Part shown: positions 35,601 to 43,449 of the stretch, piece by piece | How positions within the stretch are numbered: position 1 is the stretch's first letter | Layout: every line of letters begins with the position of its first letter | Source: CAZDKK01 sp964506245 | Lineage (GTDB): Bacteria > Eisenbacteria > RBG-16-71-46 > CAIMUX01 > WJJG01 | Direction of reading: 5' to 3' | NCBI GenBank assembly: GCA_964506245.1 | Contig: CAZDKK010000003.1 | Location: 62,001 to 126,000, forward strand | DNA length: 64,000 nt | Made by a program: the position numbers and the translations under genes | The notes under the pieces: generated by a model | The model's input: the letters and a program-made list of their open reading frames with translations, nothing else | The model's database searches: none | What the model was told of the DNA's origin: nothing

Positions 35601-36120
35601 CGGCATCCACGCCGCGCATCACCATCGGCTCCGACAGCCGCACCGGCTCGGCCGGGTAGGGAGCGTTGCGCTCGTAGATGGCCGCAGTGCGCTCGTAGAT
35701 GAGGGGCCGATCGTCGTTCTCGGCAGGCAGCACCGGGGCCGGTGCGATGGCCATGTCGCGGAGCACCTCGGTGCGGGCCGAGACGACCGTGAGCCGGGCC
35801 GTGGCGCCGCGGGGCACGGCCACGTAGCGGCCGAGACCCGGCAAGTCGGGCGCGCCGGCGTCATTGGGCAAGAGCACCCCGGCCAGCGTGACCGCCTGCA
35901 TCCGCTCGCCCGCGACAGCGACCGGCGTCAGGTCGAAGCGATCCAGCCCGAAGTGAAGGGTGACGCCGGCGGGACTTTGGCCGCGCAAGGCCAGGCCGAC
36001 CTCCCCGGCGGGCTGGGCGACATGGACAGTCTCAGCCAGTGCGGGTGCGGACAGCAGCAGCGCGCCCAGGCCTACCAAGACGATTCCCTGCAGAGATCGA
36101 ACTTTGCGGGGGGAGTTCAT
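32677..36120 (-). CDS. Exported gingipain-type (C25) protease with two PKD domains and FlgD-like tail
   Basis: A 1147-residue exported protease. Signal peptide about 1-29 (APALA). Residues about 30-230 look like a propeptide; 245-625 are a C25 peptidase domain with the catalytic pair His492 (LLHRDHGYEYGW) and Cys524 (FVFTINCLTGKYD), as in gingipains. An Ig-like region follows (about 640-720), then PKD1 (about 725-803, WTFGDGGTS) and PKD2 (about 808-884, WNFGDTGTS). The last 80 residues are the FlgD-like tail (SGVYFCRLQAGDASETRK). GAGGAGG before ATG 36120 sets the start; the frame remains open upstream. Substrate specificity (Arg or Lys) cannot be read. Confidence 0.93.
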   Translation of the reverse strand: MNSPRKVRSLQGIVLVGLGALLLSAPALAETVHVAQPAGEVGLALRGQSPAGVTLHFGLDRFDLTPVAVAGERMQAVTLAGVLLPNDAGAPDLPGLGRYVAVPRGATARLTVVSARTEVLRDMAIAPAPVLPAENDDRPLIYERTAAIYERNAPYPAEPVRLSEPMVMRGVDAVIVGITPFQYNPITRELVIYTELELRIDFVGGSGVFGDPRLRSRFWEPILRGHLLNYESLPAPEFPSPADGGRDGYEYVIITPTDAGFVGWANMLQSWRQLQGISTGVFTTATTGTTATAIESWLNNAYNTWAVPPAAFLILGDYPSSGDGRDVAITSPIWNSYCVSDNIYADVNGDNLPDMAHARICARTSTELGAMITKMLDYEQNPYTDPDFYDQPIIAGGWQTERWFILCTEVCFGFQANVLGKHPVREYAIYSGTPGTSWSTATNTSTVVNYFGPNGLGYIPATPQHLTDWGGNATRINADINAGAYMLLHRDHGYEYGWGEPAYSTTSLNGLTNVMYPFVFTINCLTGKYDYSSETFAEKFHRIAHGALGLIAPTEVSYSFVNDTFVWGLMDGMWEGFMPTYGPYPHGPDPLRTCFGMCYGKYFLQASSWPYNTSNKTVTYHLFHHHGDAFLRLQTEVPQNLSVAHEDHLCEGVTFFTIQAGAGALISLTANGAILGVAEATGAAQEITIPAQTAGGSLRIVVTAPNRYRYDVQVPITNCTGGLVADFSGVPTSGCAPLTVAFTDASSGGEITSWSWTFGDGGTSTAQSPTHEYASPDVYTVSLTATGPLGTDTETKTGYITVTGPPVAAFSGAPTYGTAPLTVAFTDLSTGNPTAWGWNFGDTGTSAEQNPIHQYIAAGDYTVTLTASNTCGSDGETKTAYIHVTQAVPIALALADIPVAGTVTGNYTYTHVSDNIREVIREVPSGTGTRWYSMLEHRWRFEVTAGTSATFHVEGYRPNNSDSDNFAFEYSTDGTNFTRVVTISSSTERLYSAALPPGLSGSVHVRVIDTNRKQRKQSLDSIYIDAMDITTARGAGAPLVALPMGSGADGAPYSPEDGMGEVFGLAGTPTTWTRGVQSLRFTLIEPARVELTLYSVTGRRVVTLVDGWHPAGSHSVRYDTTGLTSGVYFCRLQAGDASETRKLMLVH

Positions 36121-36619
36121 GATCAGCCTCCTCTTGCGGTTGGCCCTCGCCGTCAGCCTGGAGGGAACGGAGCGACCCGTCTCTCTGGCCGACTCTATCG
36201 TACCTGCGTGCAACCGCAGGAGGGGATTCTGCAGGGTGTGCAATTGCAGAATGAAAGCTCGCCCCCCGTCCCGGGGGCACAGAGCGCCCTCGGGCGAATC
36301 CATGAGCGGTGAGTGAAAGGTGGCCCCCGGTTGCCCCGCGCGGATGCCCCCGGAGCGCAGATTGGTGTGGTTCTGGCAAGTCCCCTCGCTAACTCCCTTT
36401 GTGGCTGCGATGGTTCCTTCCGATGACCGGGAATCGAGCGGGCAAGACGGGTGTCGCGATCCGCGCCGGGCGCGGCACGGTCTGTGCGGCAACCAGGCCT
36501 GGCAATGGCTGAGCCCGACCGCGGGCTCCTCCTGGGCCTTCCTTCTCGCCGGGATGCCAGGCTGCAGGGACGCAGAGACCGCGTCCCCAGGCCCTGGAGC
36601 GACGGAAAGGAGCGGCATC
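36121..36619. other. Divergent region between the C25 protease and a lipoprotein gene
   Basis: These 499 bp contain the repeat elements and -10 candidate of the protease (36196-36250). Toward the lipoprotein I found no clear promoter, only AAAGGAG before its start. The minus-strand frame open across this region lacks a start with a ribosome binding site. Confidence 0.45.
36196..36250 (-). promoter_or_regulatory. Protease promoter region with two GTGCAAyyGCAG repeats
   Basis: A -10-like TACGAT lies at 36201-36196 on the minus strand. In place of a -35 box there is GTGCAACCGCAG (36207-36218, plus strand) and, 30 bp further upstream, GTGCAATTGCAG (36237-36248). The first lies in the stem CTGCG/CGCAG (36203-36207, 36214-36218), the second in TTCTGCA/TGCAGAA (36226-36232, 36244-36250). 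This layout suggests an activator site. Inference only. Confidence 0.45.
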
Positions 36620-37534
36620 ATGAGGACGTCCTGGCTTCTCGTCGCGGCGACAGCACTGCTGAGCCTGGGGATGGGCGGGGTGCTCACGGGATGCTCCGAG
36701 ACGCTCGACCCCACGGACGACGACTCCCTGGCCGAACCCGAGCCGGCGTGCCGGCCGGACGGCGGCGGTTCCAACGCTCCGAGCGGCTTGCGCAGCGAGC
36801 CGCTCGTCGTGCCGCTCGTCTGCGAACAGGGGGAGGGCATGGGAACCGTGTCCGTGTCGAACGATGAGACCCATCTCTACGTGACGCTGACCGCGTCCGA
36901 GGGCTGGGTGCTCGGTCATACCCGCCTGGGCCTCGCAACCGTGATGGAGGCGTTCCCGCGCCCGTGGCGCCATGGTTTCGGCGACATGGTCTTCCAGCGC
37001 TTCCACAACCGCACGCCCGAGTACACCTACACCATCCCGCTGCGGGAGGGATGGTACGCGCACCAGCAGCAGCTCGTGCTGGCTGGCAACGCGACGCTCT
37101 ACAGGTTCTCGGGACGCCGCTGGGTCCCCGTCACCGTCCGCTTCACGTGGGCTGACGGCGAGCCCTGCGCGCTACCCGGCTGGCATGCGACGTTTCGCTA
37201 CGTCGTCCAATCGGTCGGCTCGGGCGAGTGCGCGCTGACGGTCGAATTCCCCAGCACCGGGGTCATGTTCTGCGATGGGCAGTATGCGGAGATCCTCTGG
37301 AGTTCGGAGGGTGCGGGGTGCGGGAGCGAGGTACGCATCGAGCTGCTGCGCGAGGGCGAGGTCTGCCAGGTGCTGTCGGAGAACGCGCCCAACACCGGGC
37401 TCTTCGTGTGGGAGCCGGTCGAGGCCTGTGACGGGCAGACTACCGACTACACGATCCGCATCACCGATCTGAGCAGCGGATCCGCCGACGTGAGCGACGA
37501 GCCATTCCTGATCGCCGACTGCCCCGAGGGCTAG
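36620..37534 (+). CDS. Lipoprotein with a C-terminal Kre9/KNH-like beta domain
   Basis: A 304-residue lipoprotein. AAAGGAG precedes ATG 36620. Signal peptide with lipobox LTGC, followed by a short acidic linker (DPTDDDSLAEPEPACRP). Residues about 50-205 are beta-rich with a stretch rich in aromatic residues (PRPWRHGFGDMVFQRF). Residues about 210-304 resemble the Ser-Thr-rich, Kre9/KNH-type domain (VMFCDGQYAEILWSSEG ... NTGLFVWEPVEACDG ... YTIRITDLSSGSADVSDEPF), found on many bacterial surface proteins. Role unknown, probably at the cell surface. Confidence 0.8.
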   Translation: MRTSWLLVAATALLSLGMGGVLTGCSETLDPTDDDSLAEPEPACRPDGGGSNAPSGLRSEPLVVPLVCEQGEGMGTVSVSNDETHLYVTLTASEGWVLGHTRLGLATVMEAFPRPWRHGFGDMVFQRFHNRTPEYTYTIPLREGWYAHQQQLVLAGNATLYRFSGRRWVPVTVRFTWADGEPCALPGWHATFRYVVQSVGSGECALTVEFPSTGVMFCDGQYAEILWSSEGAGCGSEVRIELLREGEVCQVLSENAPNTGLFVWEPVEACDGQTTDYTIRITDLSSGSADVSDEPFLIADCPEG

Positions 37535-37585
37535 AGCACTGCGGGACAGCCATGCCCGCTCTCCTGCCGGCGGGCATCCTGCACC

Positions 37586-37625
37586 GGGTCCGGCGGGGGT
37601 CGCGCGGCCTCCTCTCGCCGGACCC
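37586..37625. terminator. Inverted repeat between convergent genes
   Basis: GGGTCCGGCG (37586-37595) and CGCCGGACCC (37616-37625) form a perfect 10-bp stem with a 20-nt loop, between the ends of the lipoprotein gene (plus) and the AIR-synthase-like gene (minus). It could end transcription in both directions. No T-run. Confidence 0.5.
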
Positions 37626-37654
37626 CTTGCCAGGGGGCCGCACGGCCCGGACCC

Positions 37655-38728
37655 TCATGCTTCGTTTGGCCGCCCCTCGGATGCAGCGCGACCGAACGCC
37701 GCCCAGAAGGGATCGACCCGCGGGTGCACCAGCGGCCGCGTGCGCCCGCCGCCGCTCACCGTGCAGCCCTTCTCGGTCGGCCGCACCTCGCCGATGATCG
37801 CGGCGGGGATGCCGCCGGCCGCCAGGCGGCGCTCCACCTCATCGGCCCGATGGGGCCGGCAGGTGAGGAGCAGCGTCCCCTCACTGATCGAGGTGAACGG
37901 ATCGATCCCATAGAACTCGCAAATCCGGGCGATGGCCGGTTGCACCGGGATCTTCTCCTGGTCGATGTGCAGTCCCACGCACGACGCCTGCGCGATCTCG
38001 CGCAGGCCCCCCCAGATCCCGCACTCGGTCGCATCGTGCATGGCGGTCACGCCCTCGTCGCGCACGCCGGCGCTCACTGCGATGCGCGCGTCCTCGACGA
38101 CACTCATCTGCCAGAAGATCTCCTGCGCCTCGCGCGCGAATGGCTCCCCGAAGCGCTCCGCCAGCTGGTGGGGGAAGGTGGCGGCGAAGAGCCCCGCGGC
38201 CTCGATCGCCGGGCCCTTGGTGACGAGGACCGCGTCCCCGGGCCGGGCCATGGTCGGCGCCACGAACCGATCGCGCTCACCGATGGCCATGACGGTCGCG
38301 CCGCCCACCATCGGGTAGTCGCAGCCCTCGTAGCGGCCGGTGTGTCCCGTGACGACGGCCACGTCCAGTCTCTCGCACTCGGCGTGCATCGTGGTCCACA
38401 CGCGCTCGAATTGCTCCGCCGTGATCGAACGCGGCAAGTTGAGGTCGACCGTCATGTAGGCCAGCGGGAGGCCCGAGGTGACGGCGTCGGAGCAGAGGAT
38501 GTGCACGGCGAACCAGGCCGAGCGCTCCCAACCATAGGGCGGCACAATGAAGATCGGATCGGTGGTCAGCGCCATGACGCGCCCGGCGCCGATGTCGATG
38601 ACGCCGATGTCGACGCCGTGCTGGGGTCCGATCAGCACCTCGGGGCGCCGGCGCCCCAGGTGCGGGTAGATGACGGCGTCGAAGACATCCGCGGAGATCT
38701 TGCCGATGGGTGGAAGCTCGACCGGCAT
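37655..38728 (-). CDS. AIR-synthase/HypE-like ATP-binding protein
   Basis: A 357-residue protein of the PurM/HypE/ThiL/SelD superfamily (two domains, about 1-160 and 170-340). LTTDPIFIVPP, the GHTGRYEG stretch and the late TSISEGTLLL segment fit HypE-like members, which dehydrate a carbamoylated cysteine in hydrogenase maturation. No other hyp gene is in the window, so it belongs to the stand-alone AIR-synthase-related group whose substrate is unknown. GGAG lies 9 bp before ATG 38728. It begins 58 bp after the response regulator stop and may share the sulfate operon transcript. Confidence 0.82.
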   Translation of the reverse strand: MPVELPPIGKISADVFDAVIYPHLGRRRPEVLIGPQHGVDIGVIDIGAGRVMALTTDPIFIVPPYGWERSAWFAVHILCSDAVTSGLPLAYMTVDLNLPRSITAEQFERVWTTMHAECERLDVAVVTGHTGRYEGCDYPMVGGATVMAIGERDRFVAPTMARPGDAVLVTKGPAIEAAGLFAATFPHQLAERFGEPFAREAQEIFWQMSVVEDARIAVSAGVRDEGVTAMHDATECGIWGGLREIAQASCVGLHIDQEKIPVQPAIARICEFYGIDPFTSISEGTLLLTCRPHRADEVERRLAAGGIPAAIIGEVRPTEKGCTVSGGGRTRPLVHPRVDPFWAAFGRAASEGRPNEA

Positions 38729-38786
38729 GGAGCGGCTCTCCTGGCAGGCACCGGCGCCCGGCGGGAGGCAAACCGGCCGCGCGGGG

Positions 38787-39479
38787 CTAGGGCTTCGCTT
38801 CTTCCTCCACGCGCAGAGAGTACCCCACGCCGGCGATCGTCACCAGGTGTTCGGGGGCAGCGGGATCGTTCTCGATCTTCTGCCGCACCCGGTGGACGAG
38901 CTGCTTCAGGAGCTGGCGATCGCCCAGGCCCCGGTAGCCCCAGACGTGGCCGGTCAGCCGCTCGGCCGACAGCGTCCGCCCGGCGCTGGCCACCAGGAGC
39001 TGCATCAAGCGGAATTCGAGGCGCGTCAGCGTCACGGGCGCACTGCCGCGAATGCAGACGGCGAGATTCTCGGGGTCGAGGGTCACGGCGCCGGCCGTCA
39101 GCGGGGCCGGTTGATCGTCGCCCGCCCGCCGCAGCAGAGCGCGCACGCGCGCGATCAGGGCGCGCGGGCTGAAGGGCTTGGTCAGGTAATCATCCGCGCC
39201 CACCTCGAGCGCTTCAACCTGGTCCTCCTCGGCGGCGCGCACGGTCAGCATCATGATCGGCGTGCGGGTGCCGGCGGAACGCAGGCGTTTGAGCACCTCG
39301 AGCCCGCTCAGATGCGGCAGGTTGTAATCCAGGATCACCAGGTCCGGCTGTTCCTGCTCGAAGATGGTCAGCGCGGTGCGTCCATCGGGGGCCTGCACGA
39401 CCAGGAAGCCGGCTTGCCGCAGGGCGAAGCCGATCAAGCTCAGCAGCTCCAGATCGTCATCGACCACCAGGACCTTCAT
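38787..39479 (-). CDS. OmpR/PhoB-type response regulator of the sulfate operon
   Basis: A 230-residue regulator. The receiver domain (1-120) has the acidic pocket Asp7/Asp8/Asp9, phospho-acceptor Asp51 (LVILDYNLP), Thr79 and Lys101 (LTKPF). The C-terminal winged helix (about 130-225) has LTRLEFRLMQLLVASAGRTLS and VDRYIDQ-like QLLKQLVHRVRQKIE, ending IAGVGYSLR. The start overlaps the sensor kinase stop as ATGA. Such regulators bind tandem direct repeats, and a matching array lies in front of the first gene of this cluster (46538-46578). Confidence 0.94.
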   Translation of the reverse strand: MKVLVVDDDLELLSLIGFALRQAGFLVVQAPDGRTALTIFEQEQPDLVILDYNLPHLSGLEVLKRLRSAGTRTPIMMLTVRAAEEDQVEALEVGADDYLTKPFSPRALIARVRALLRRAGDDQPAPLTAGAVTLDPENLAVCIRGSAPVTLTRLEFRLMQLLVASAGRTLSAERLTGHVWGYRGLGDRQLLKQLVHRVRQKIENDPAAPEHLVTIAGVGYSLRVEEEAKP

Positions 39480-41551
39480 GACCGCTCCCGGGGCAGGATG
39501 ACGCACATGCGCGTGCCCGTCTCGTCGCTGCGCGCCTCGACGTCCCCGCCGTGACGGCCCACGATGGACTTCACGATGTAGAGGCCGAGGCCCATGCCGC
39601 CCGCCTCGGGTTCCGCGCCGGTGGAGCGGGTGAAGCGGCCGAAGATGGCGTCGTCGGCGCCGACCGGGAGCCCGGGGCCCTGGTCTTCGACCCACAGCCG
39701 CACGTCGGCTTCCCCCACGCTGCCGGCGATGCGAATGGTGCTGTCGGGCGGTGCGAACTTGTTGGCGTTGGCCAGCAGGTTCACGAAGACCTGCACCAGG
39801 CGGGGACCGTCGCCGGTGATCGGCGGCAGGGGGTAGGGCAGGTCCACCTCGAGCTTCTGCTGGCGCTGTTCGATCAGCGGCGCCACGAACTCGATCGCCT
39901 CCTCGATCACCTGGTCGAGGGCGATCTCCTGGCGCCGCAGGTCGTCCTTGCCCGCTTCGATGCGGGTGCTCTCGAGCAGGTTGTCGATGAGCTGCGCCAG
40001 CCGCAGCGTGCCGCGCTCGACCGACAGCACGAGCTCCCGCACCTCGGGCGACGCGATCTCCGGCAGCTTGTCCAGCAGCATCTCCAGCGAGGCCAGCTGA
40101 GCCGAGAGCGGCGTGCGGAACTCGTGGGAGATGTTGGCCAACACCGTGTCGCGCACGCGGCGCGTCGCCTCCACGTCGGACTCGTCGCGGATGACCTGGA
40201 ACTGGAGCACGTCCTGGCCCCCGGGTCCATCCAGCGCGGCACCGGGCGCGGCGCTGGTGATGACGACCGAGCGTACAATTCCGGTGGCCATCTCGAGATG
40301 CTCGGTGGCGCTGGCGTTGCCGCGGAAGCGCGCGTGGAGAATGGGGCAACGGTTCTCGCACGGCCGGGCACCGCCCTTCTCGCGCGGGCGCAGCACGTCG
40401 CCGCAGAAGCGGCCCGCCGCCTGGGTGGGCTGGATGCCGAGCAGCTGGGCCGCCTGCGGGCTGACGTAGCGAATGCGACGCTCGCGGTCGACCGAGTAGG
40501 CTCCCTCGGCGATTCCGGTGAGCACGGCCTCGGCTTCGGCCTGCTTGCGGCGCAGCTCGCTGGTGAGGCGCAGGATTTCCTCGCGCATCTCCTCCATCGC
40601 ATTGGCCAGCGTGCCCGTCTCCCATCCCGGTGCGACCGGCACGGGCGACGAGAAATCGCCATGGCCCATGCGCACGGCGGCCTGCGTCAGCGCCTCGATC
40701 GGGCGGGCGATGTGGCGCGCCAGCCAGAGGCTGAGGGCGGTCACGACCAGGCCGACGCACAGCGTGAGGATCAAGAGCGTGCGGGTGAGTCCCCCCAGCG
40801 AAGCCTCGGCCTCTGAGGCCGGCAGCGAAGTCTCCAGGACGGCCACGGGGCGACCTGCGCCATCCAGGACGGCGCGAGCCGCCAGGTACTGCTCCGGGGA
40901 ACCGGTGCGGACGACCAGCGCAGCGTCGGCCGCCAGGGCGCGGCGGTGCAGCAGGCCGCGCGGATCGAGACCCTCGCGTTCGACCTCTTCAGCCGGGAGG
41001 ATCGCCACCGGCAGACCAACCTTGTTCCCCGTGCTGAGCGCGTAGGCGCCGTCGAGCGCGGTGGCGACGGTCACGCTGCCCCGGGGCTGGCGCGGAATCC
41101 GCGCGGTCGCGGTCAGAATCAGCGGCTCACCGGGCGCCAGCCGCACGAGCCGCCAGTCGTCCACGGGCCCGGGCGCGAGCTGGCTCCACGCGATCCGCGG
41201 GTTTCTGGCCGTGGTCCAGCGCCCCTGCACCTCCACGGCACAGTCGGTCAAGGTACTGCGGTTCCGGAAGGCTTCCAGAAAGAAGCGCAGGCTGTCTGTC
41301 TGTCCGGTGGCGGCCAGGTGGATCAGCGCCGGCCGCTCGGCGAGCTGCTGGGCGGCCACGACCAGCGTGCCGGCCGTGTGCGCCAACGCGTCGACCCCGT
41401 TGTCCGCCGCCAGGCGCGTGCGGGCCTGCGCGCGGTCGTCGGCCAGGCGGCGCAGCAGGGAGACGCCGGCCGTGCCGACGCACAGCGTCGCCACCGCGAC
41501 CATGCTCAGGCTGAAGGCCACGAGAATGGTGCTCAGATTGAGTCGGCGCAT
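39476..41551 (-). CDS. Sensor histidine kinase with extracytoplasmic and Cys-containing PAS domains
   Basis: A 691-residue membrane kinase. Transmembrane segments at about 8-30 and 257-278 enclose a periplasmic sensor domain of about 225 residues (one Cys104). A HAMP linker (about 279-330) is followed by a PAS domain (about 335-455) with Cys383, Cys398 and Cys402 (PCENRCPILHAR). HisKA has His476 in ISHEFRTPL, and the ATPase domain has NLLANANKFAP, DQGPGLP and GMGLGLYIVKSIV. It starts 18 bp after the cysW stop and its stop overlaps the regulator start. The periplasmic domain or the PAS cysteines may report sulfate or thiol status; this is inference from context. Confidence 0.93.
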   Translation of the reverse strand: MRRLNLSTILVAFSLSMVAVATLCVGTAGVSLLRRLADDRAQARTRLAADNGVDALAHTAGTLVVAAQQLAERPALIHLAATGQTDSLRFFLEAFRNRSTLTDCAVEVQGRWTTARNPRIAWSQLAPGPVDDWRLVRLAPGEPLILTATARIPRQPRGSVTVATALDGAYALSTGNKVGLPVAILPAEEVEREGLDPRGLLHRRALAADAALVVRTGSPEQYLAARAVLDGAGRPVAVLETSLPASEAEASLGGLTRTLLILTLCVGLVVTALSLWLARHIARPIEALTQAAVRMGHGDFSSPVPVAPGWETGTLANAMEEMREEILRLTSELRRKQAEAEAVLTGIAEGAYSVDRERRIRYVSPQAAQLLGIQPTQAAGRFCGDVLRPREKGGARPCENRCPILHARFRGNASATEHLEMATGIVRSVVITSAAPGAALDGPGGQDVLQFQVIRDESDVEATRRVRDTVLANISHEFRTPLSAQLASLEMLLDKLPEIASPEVRELVLSVERGTLRLAQLIDNLLESTRIEAGKDDLRRQEIALDQVIEEAIEFVAPLIEQRQQKLEVDLPYPLPPITGDGPRLVQVFVNLLANANKFAPPDSTIRIAGSVGEADVRLWVEDQGPGLPVGADDAIFGRFTRSTGAEPEAGGMGLGLYIVKSIVGRHGGDVEARSDETGTRMCVILPRERS

Positions 41552-41569
41552 CCTGCGCTCCCCCCGGGG

Positions 41570-42502
41570 CTAGTCCCGGCCCCCGGCTCGCGTCAGCCGC
41601 CACTCGATGAACCCCTTGAGGACCAGGGTGATCAGTGCCAGCATCGTCAGCAACGACGCAACGGCGAAAGCGGCCGCGAGCTGATACTCATTGTAGAGCA
41701 TCTCCACGTGGAGGGGGACCGTCGTCGTCTTGCCCCGGATGTGGCCGGAAACGACGGAGACTGCGCCGAACTCACCCACGGAGCGCGCCGTGCAGAGGAT
41801 GATTCCGTAGAAGAGCCCCCATTTGATCTTGGGCAGGCTTACGCGCAGGAACGTCTGCAGGCCGCTGGCGCCCATCGTAACGGCCGCCTGCTCCTCCTCG
41901 CTGCCCTGGCTGCGCATGAGAGGGATCAGCTCGCGCGCCACGAGCGGGGAGATGACAAAGGTCGTGGCGAGCACGATGCCCGGCAGGGCGAAGATGATCT
42001 TGATGTCGTGCTCGACCAGCCAGGGGCCCACGAGCCCGCGCGCACCGAACAGGAGCACGAACATCATGCCCGAGATCACCGGGGAGACGCTGAACGGCAG
42101 GTCGATCAAGGTGACCAGCAGGTTCTTGCCAGGGAACTCGAACTTGGTGATGGCCCAGGCCGCGGACAGCCCGAACACCACGGTGGCCGGCACCGAGAAG
42201 AGCGCCGTCAGCAGCGTCAGCTTGATGGCGGCCAGGGTGATCGGATCGCTGATCGCGGCCATGTAGGTGTGCGGTCCGTCGCTGACGGCCTTGGCGAAGA
42301 CCAGAACGAGGGGCAGGACCAGGAAGCAGCCGAGGAAGCCGAGGGCCAGCGCGATCAGCAGCCACCGGATCGGCCTGGGTTCGGTCATGCCGCGGCGCGA
42401 CGCCGCCGTGGCCGGCAGCACGCGGGAGATCGTCCGGCCCAGCCTGCCGGTAGTCAGGCGGGCCAGTGCGCGGCCGGAGATGCGGCTGTCCGTGGTTCCC
42501 AT
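41570..42502 (-). CDS. cysW: Sulfate/thiosulfate ABC transporter permease CysW
   Basis: A 310-residue inner-membrane permease with about six helices after a Ser-, Arg-rich N-terminal extension of about 40 residues. Family marks are LTLLTALFSVPATVVFGLSAAW, FEFPGKNLLVTLIDLPFSVSP and the coupling loop EEEQAAVTMGASGLQTFLRVSLP. It pairs with CysT 13 bp upstream. GAGGAGG precedes ATG 42502. It imports sulfate or thiosulfate together with the binding protein and ATPase of the same operon. Confidence 0.93.
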   Translation of the reverse strand: MGTTDSRISGRALARLTTGRLGRTISRVLPATAASRRGMTEPRPIRWLLIALALGFLGCFLVLPLVLVFAKAVSDGPHTYMAAISDPITLAAIKLTLLTALFSVPATVVFGLSAAWAITKFEFPGKNLLVTLIDLPFSVSPVISGMMFVLLFGARGLVGPWLVEHDIKIIFALPGIVLATTFVISPLVARELIPLMRSQGSEEEQAAVTMGASGLQTFLRVSLPKIKWGLFYGIILCTARSVGEFGAVSVVSGHIRGKTTTVPLHVEMLYNEYQLAAAFAVASLLTMLALITLVLKGFIEWRLTRAGGRD

Positions 42503-42515
42503 GACCGCGGCCTCC

Positions 42516-43346
42516 TCAGGCGATCCGCGCTCGACTCCCCGAACGCATCGAGAGGGCGTTGATGAGGAGCAGCACGGCGAAGGAGACGATCAAGAAGAGC
42601 AGGGCGATGGCCGTCGCCCCAGCATAATCGTACTCCTCCAGCTTGATCATGATCAGCAGCGGCGTGATCTCAGTACGCAGCGGCAGGTTGCCCGCGATGA
42701 AGATCACTGACCCATACTCGCCGAGCCCCCTGGCGAAGGCCAACGTGAACCCCGTGGCCACGGCGGGCAACAGCTCGGGCAAGATGAGGCGGAAGAAGAC
42801 CTGTAGGCGGCCGGCGCCCATGCTGGCGGCCGCCTCCTCGACCTCCAACGGCAACTCACGCAGCACGGGTTGGACCGTGCGCACCACGAAAGGCAGGCCC
42901 ACGAAGGTCAGCGCGACGATCACGCCCAGCGGCGTGTAGGCCACCTTGATGTCGGCGTGGGCGAGGATCTGGCCGACCCAGCCGTCGGTCGCGTAGATCG
43001 TGGTGAGGGCGATGCCGGCCACCGCGGTCGGCAACGCGAAGGGCAGGTCGATCAACCCATCGACCAGGCGCTTGCCCGGGAAGTGGTATCGCTGCAGGAC
43101 CCAGGCGAGCAGCAGGCCGCAGAAGGCGTTGATCAAGGCACCCGTCAGAGCGGCTCCAAAGCTCAGGCGATAGGCAGCCCAGGCGCGTGGCGAGAAGACG
43201 ACCTCGAGGAACCGCGCGGGCGTGAGCGTGGCGGCCTTGAGCACCAAGGTGGCCAGGGGGATGATGACGATCAGTCCGAGGTAGGTGAGCGTGAGCCCCA
43301 TCGCCAGGCCGAAGCCGGGCAGGACGCCTTGGCGCGTCTGGCGCAT
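42516..43346 (-). CDS. cysT: Sulfate/thiosulfate ABC transporter permease CysT
   Basis: A 276-residue permease with six helices: LTLTYLGLIVIIPLATLVLK at the start, FPGKRLVDGLIDLPFALPTAV in the middle, and the coupling loop EVEEAAASMGAGRLQVFFRLILP. It forms the pore with CysW. Start chosen at ATG 43346 with GGAG 9 bp upstream; the frame is open further upstream but the family begins here. It follows the binding-protein gene by about 100 bp. Confidence 0.92.
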   Translation of the reverse strand: MRQTRQGVLPGFGLAMGLTLTYLGLIVIIPLATLVLKAATLTPARFLEVVFSPRAWAAYRLSFGAALTGALINAFCGLLLAWVLQRYHFPGKRLVDGLIDLPFALPTAVAGIALTTIYATDGWVGQILAHADIKVAYTPLGVIVALTFVGLPFVVRTVQPVLRELPLEVEEAAASMGAGRLQVFFRLILPELLPAVATGFTLAFARGLGEYGSVIFIAGNLPLRTEITPLLIMIKLEEYDYAGATAIALLFLIVSFAVLLLINALSMRSGSRARIA

Positions 43347-43449
43347 TCCGCATCGCTCCGCTCGGGGTCCGGGGCCGATCAACGGCCCGAGCCGCGCACG
43401 GGCGCCTGGTCCCGATCGGACCGAGGCGCCCGTCGCGCTTGGCGCTGAT

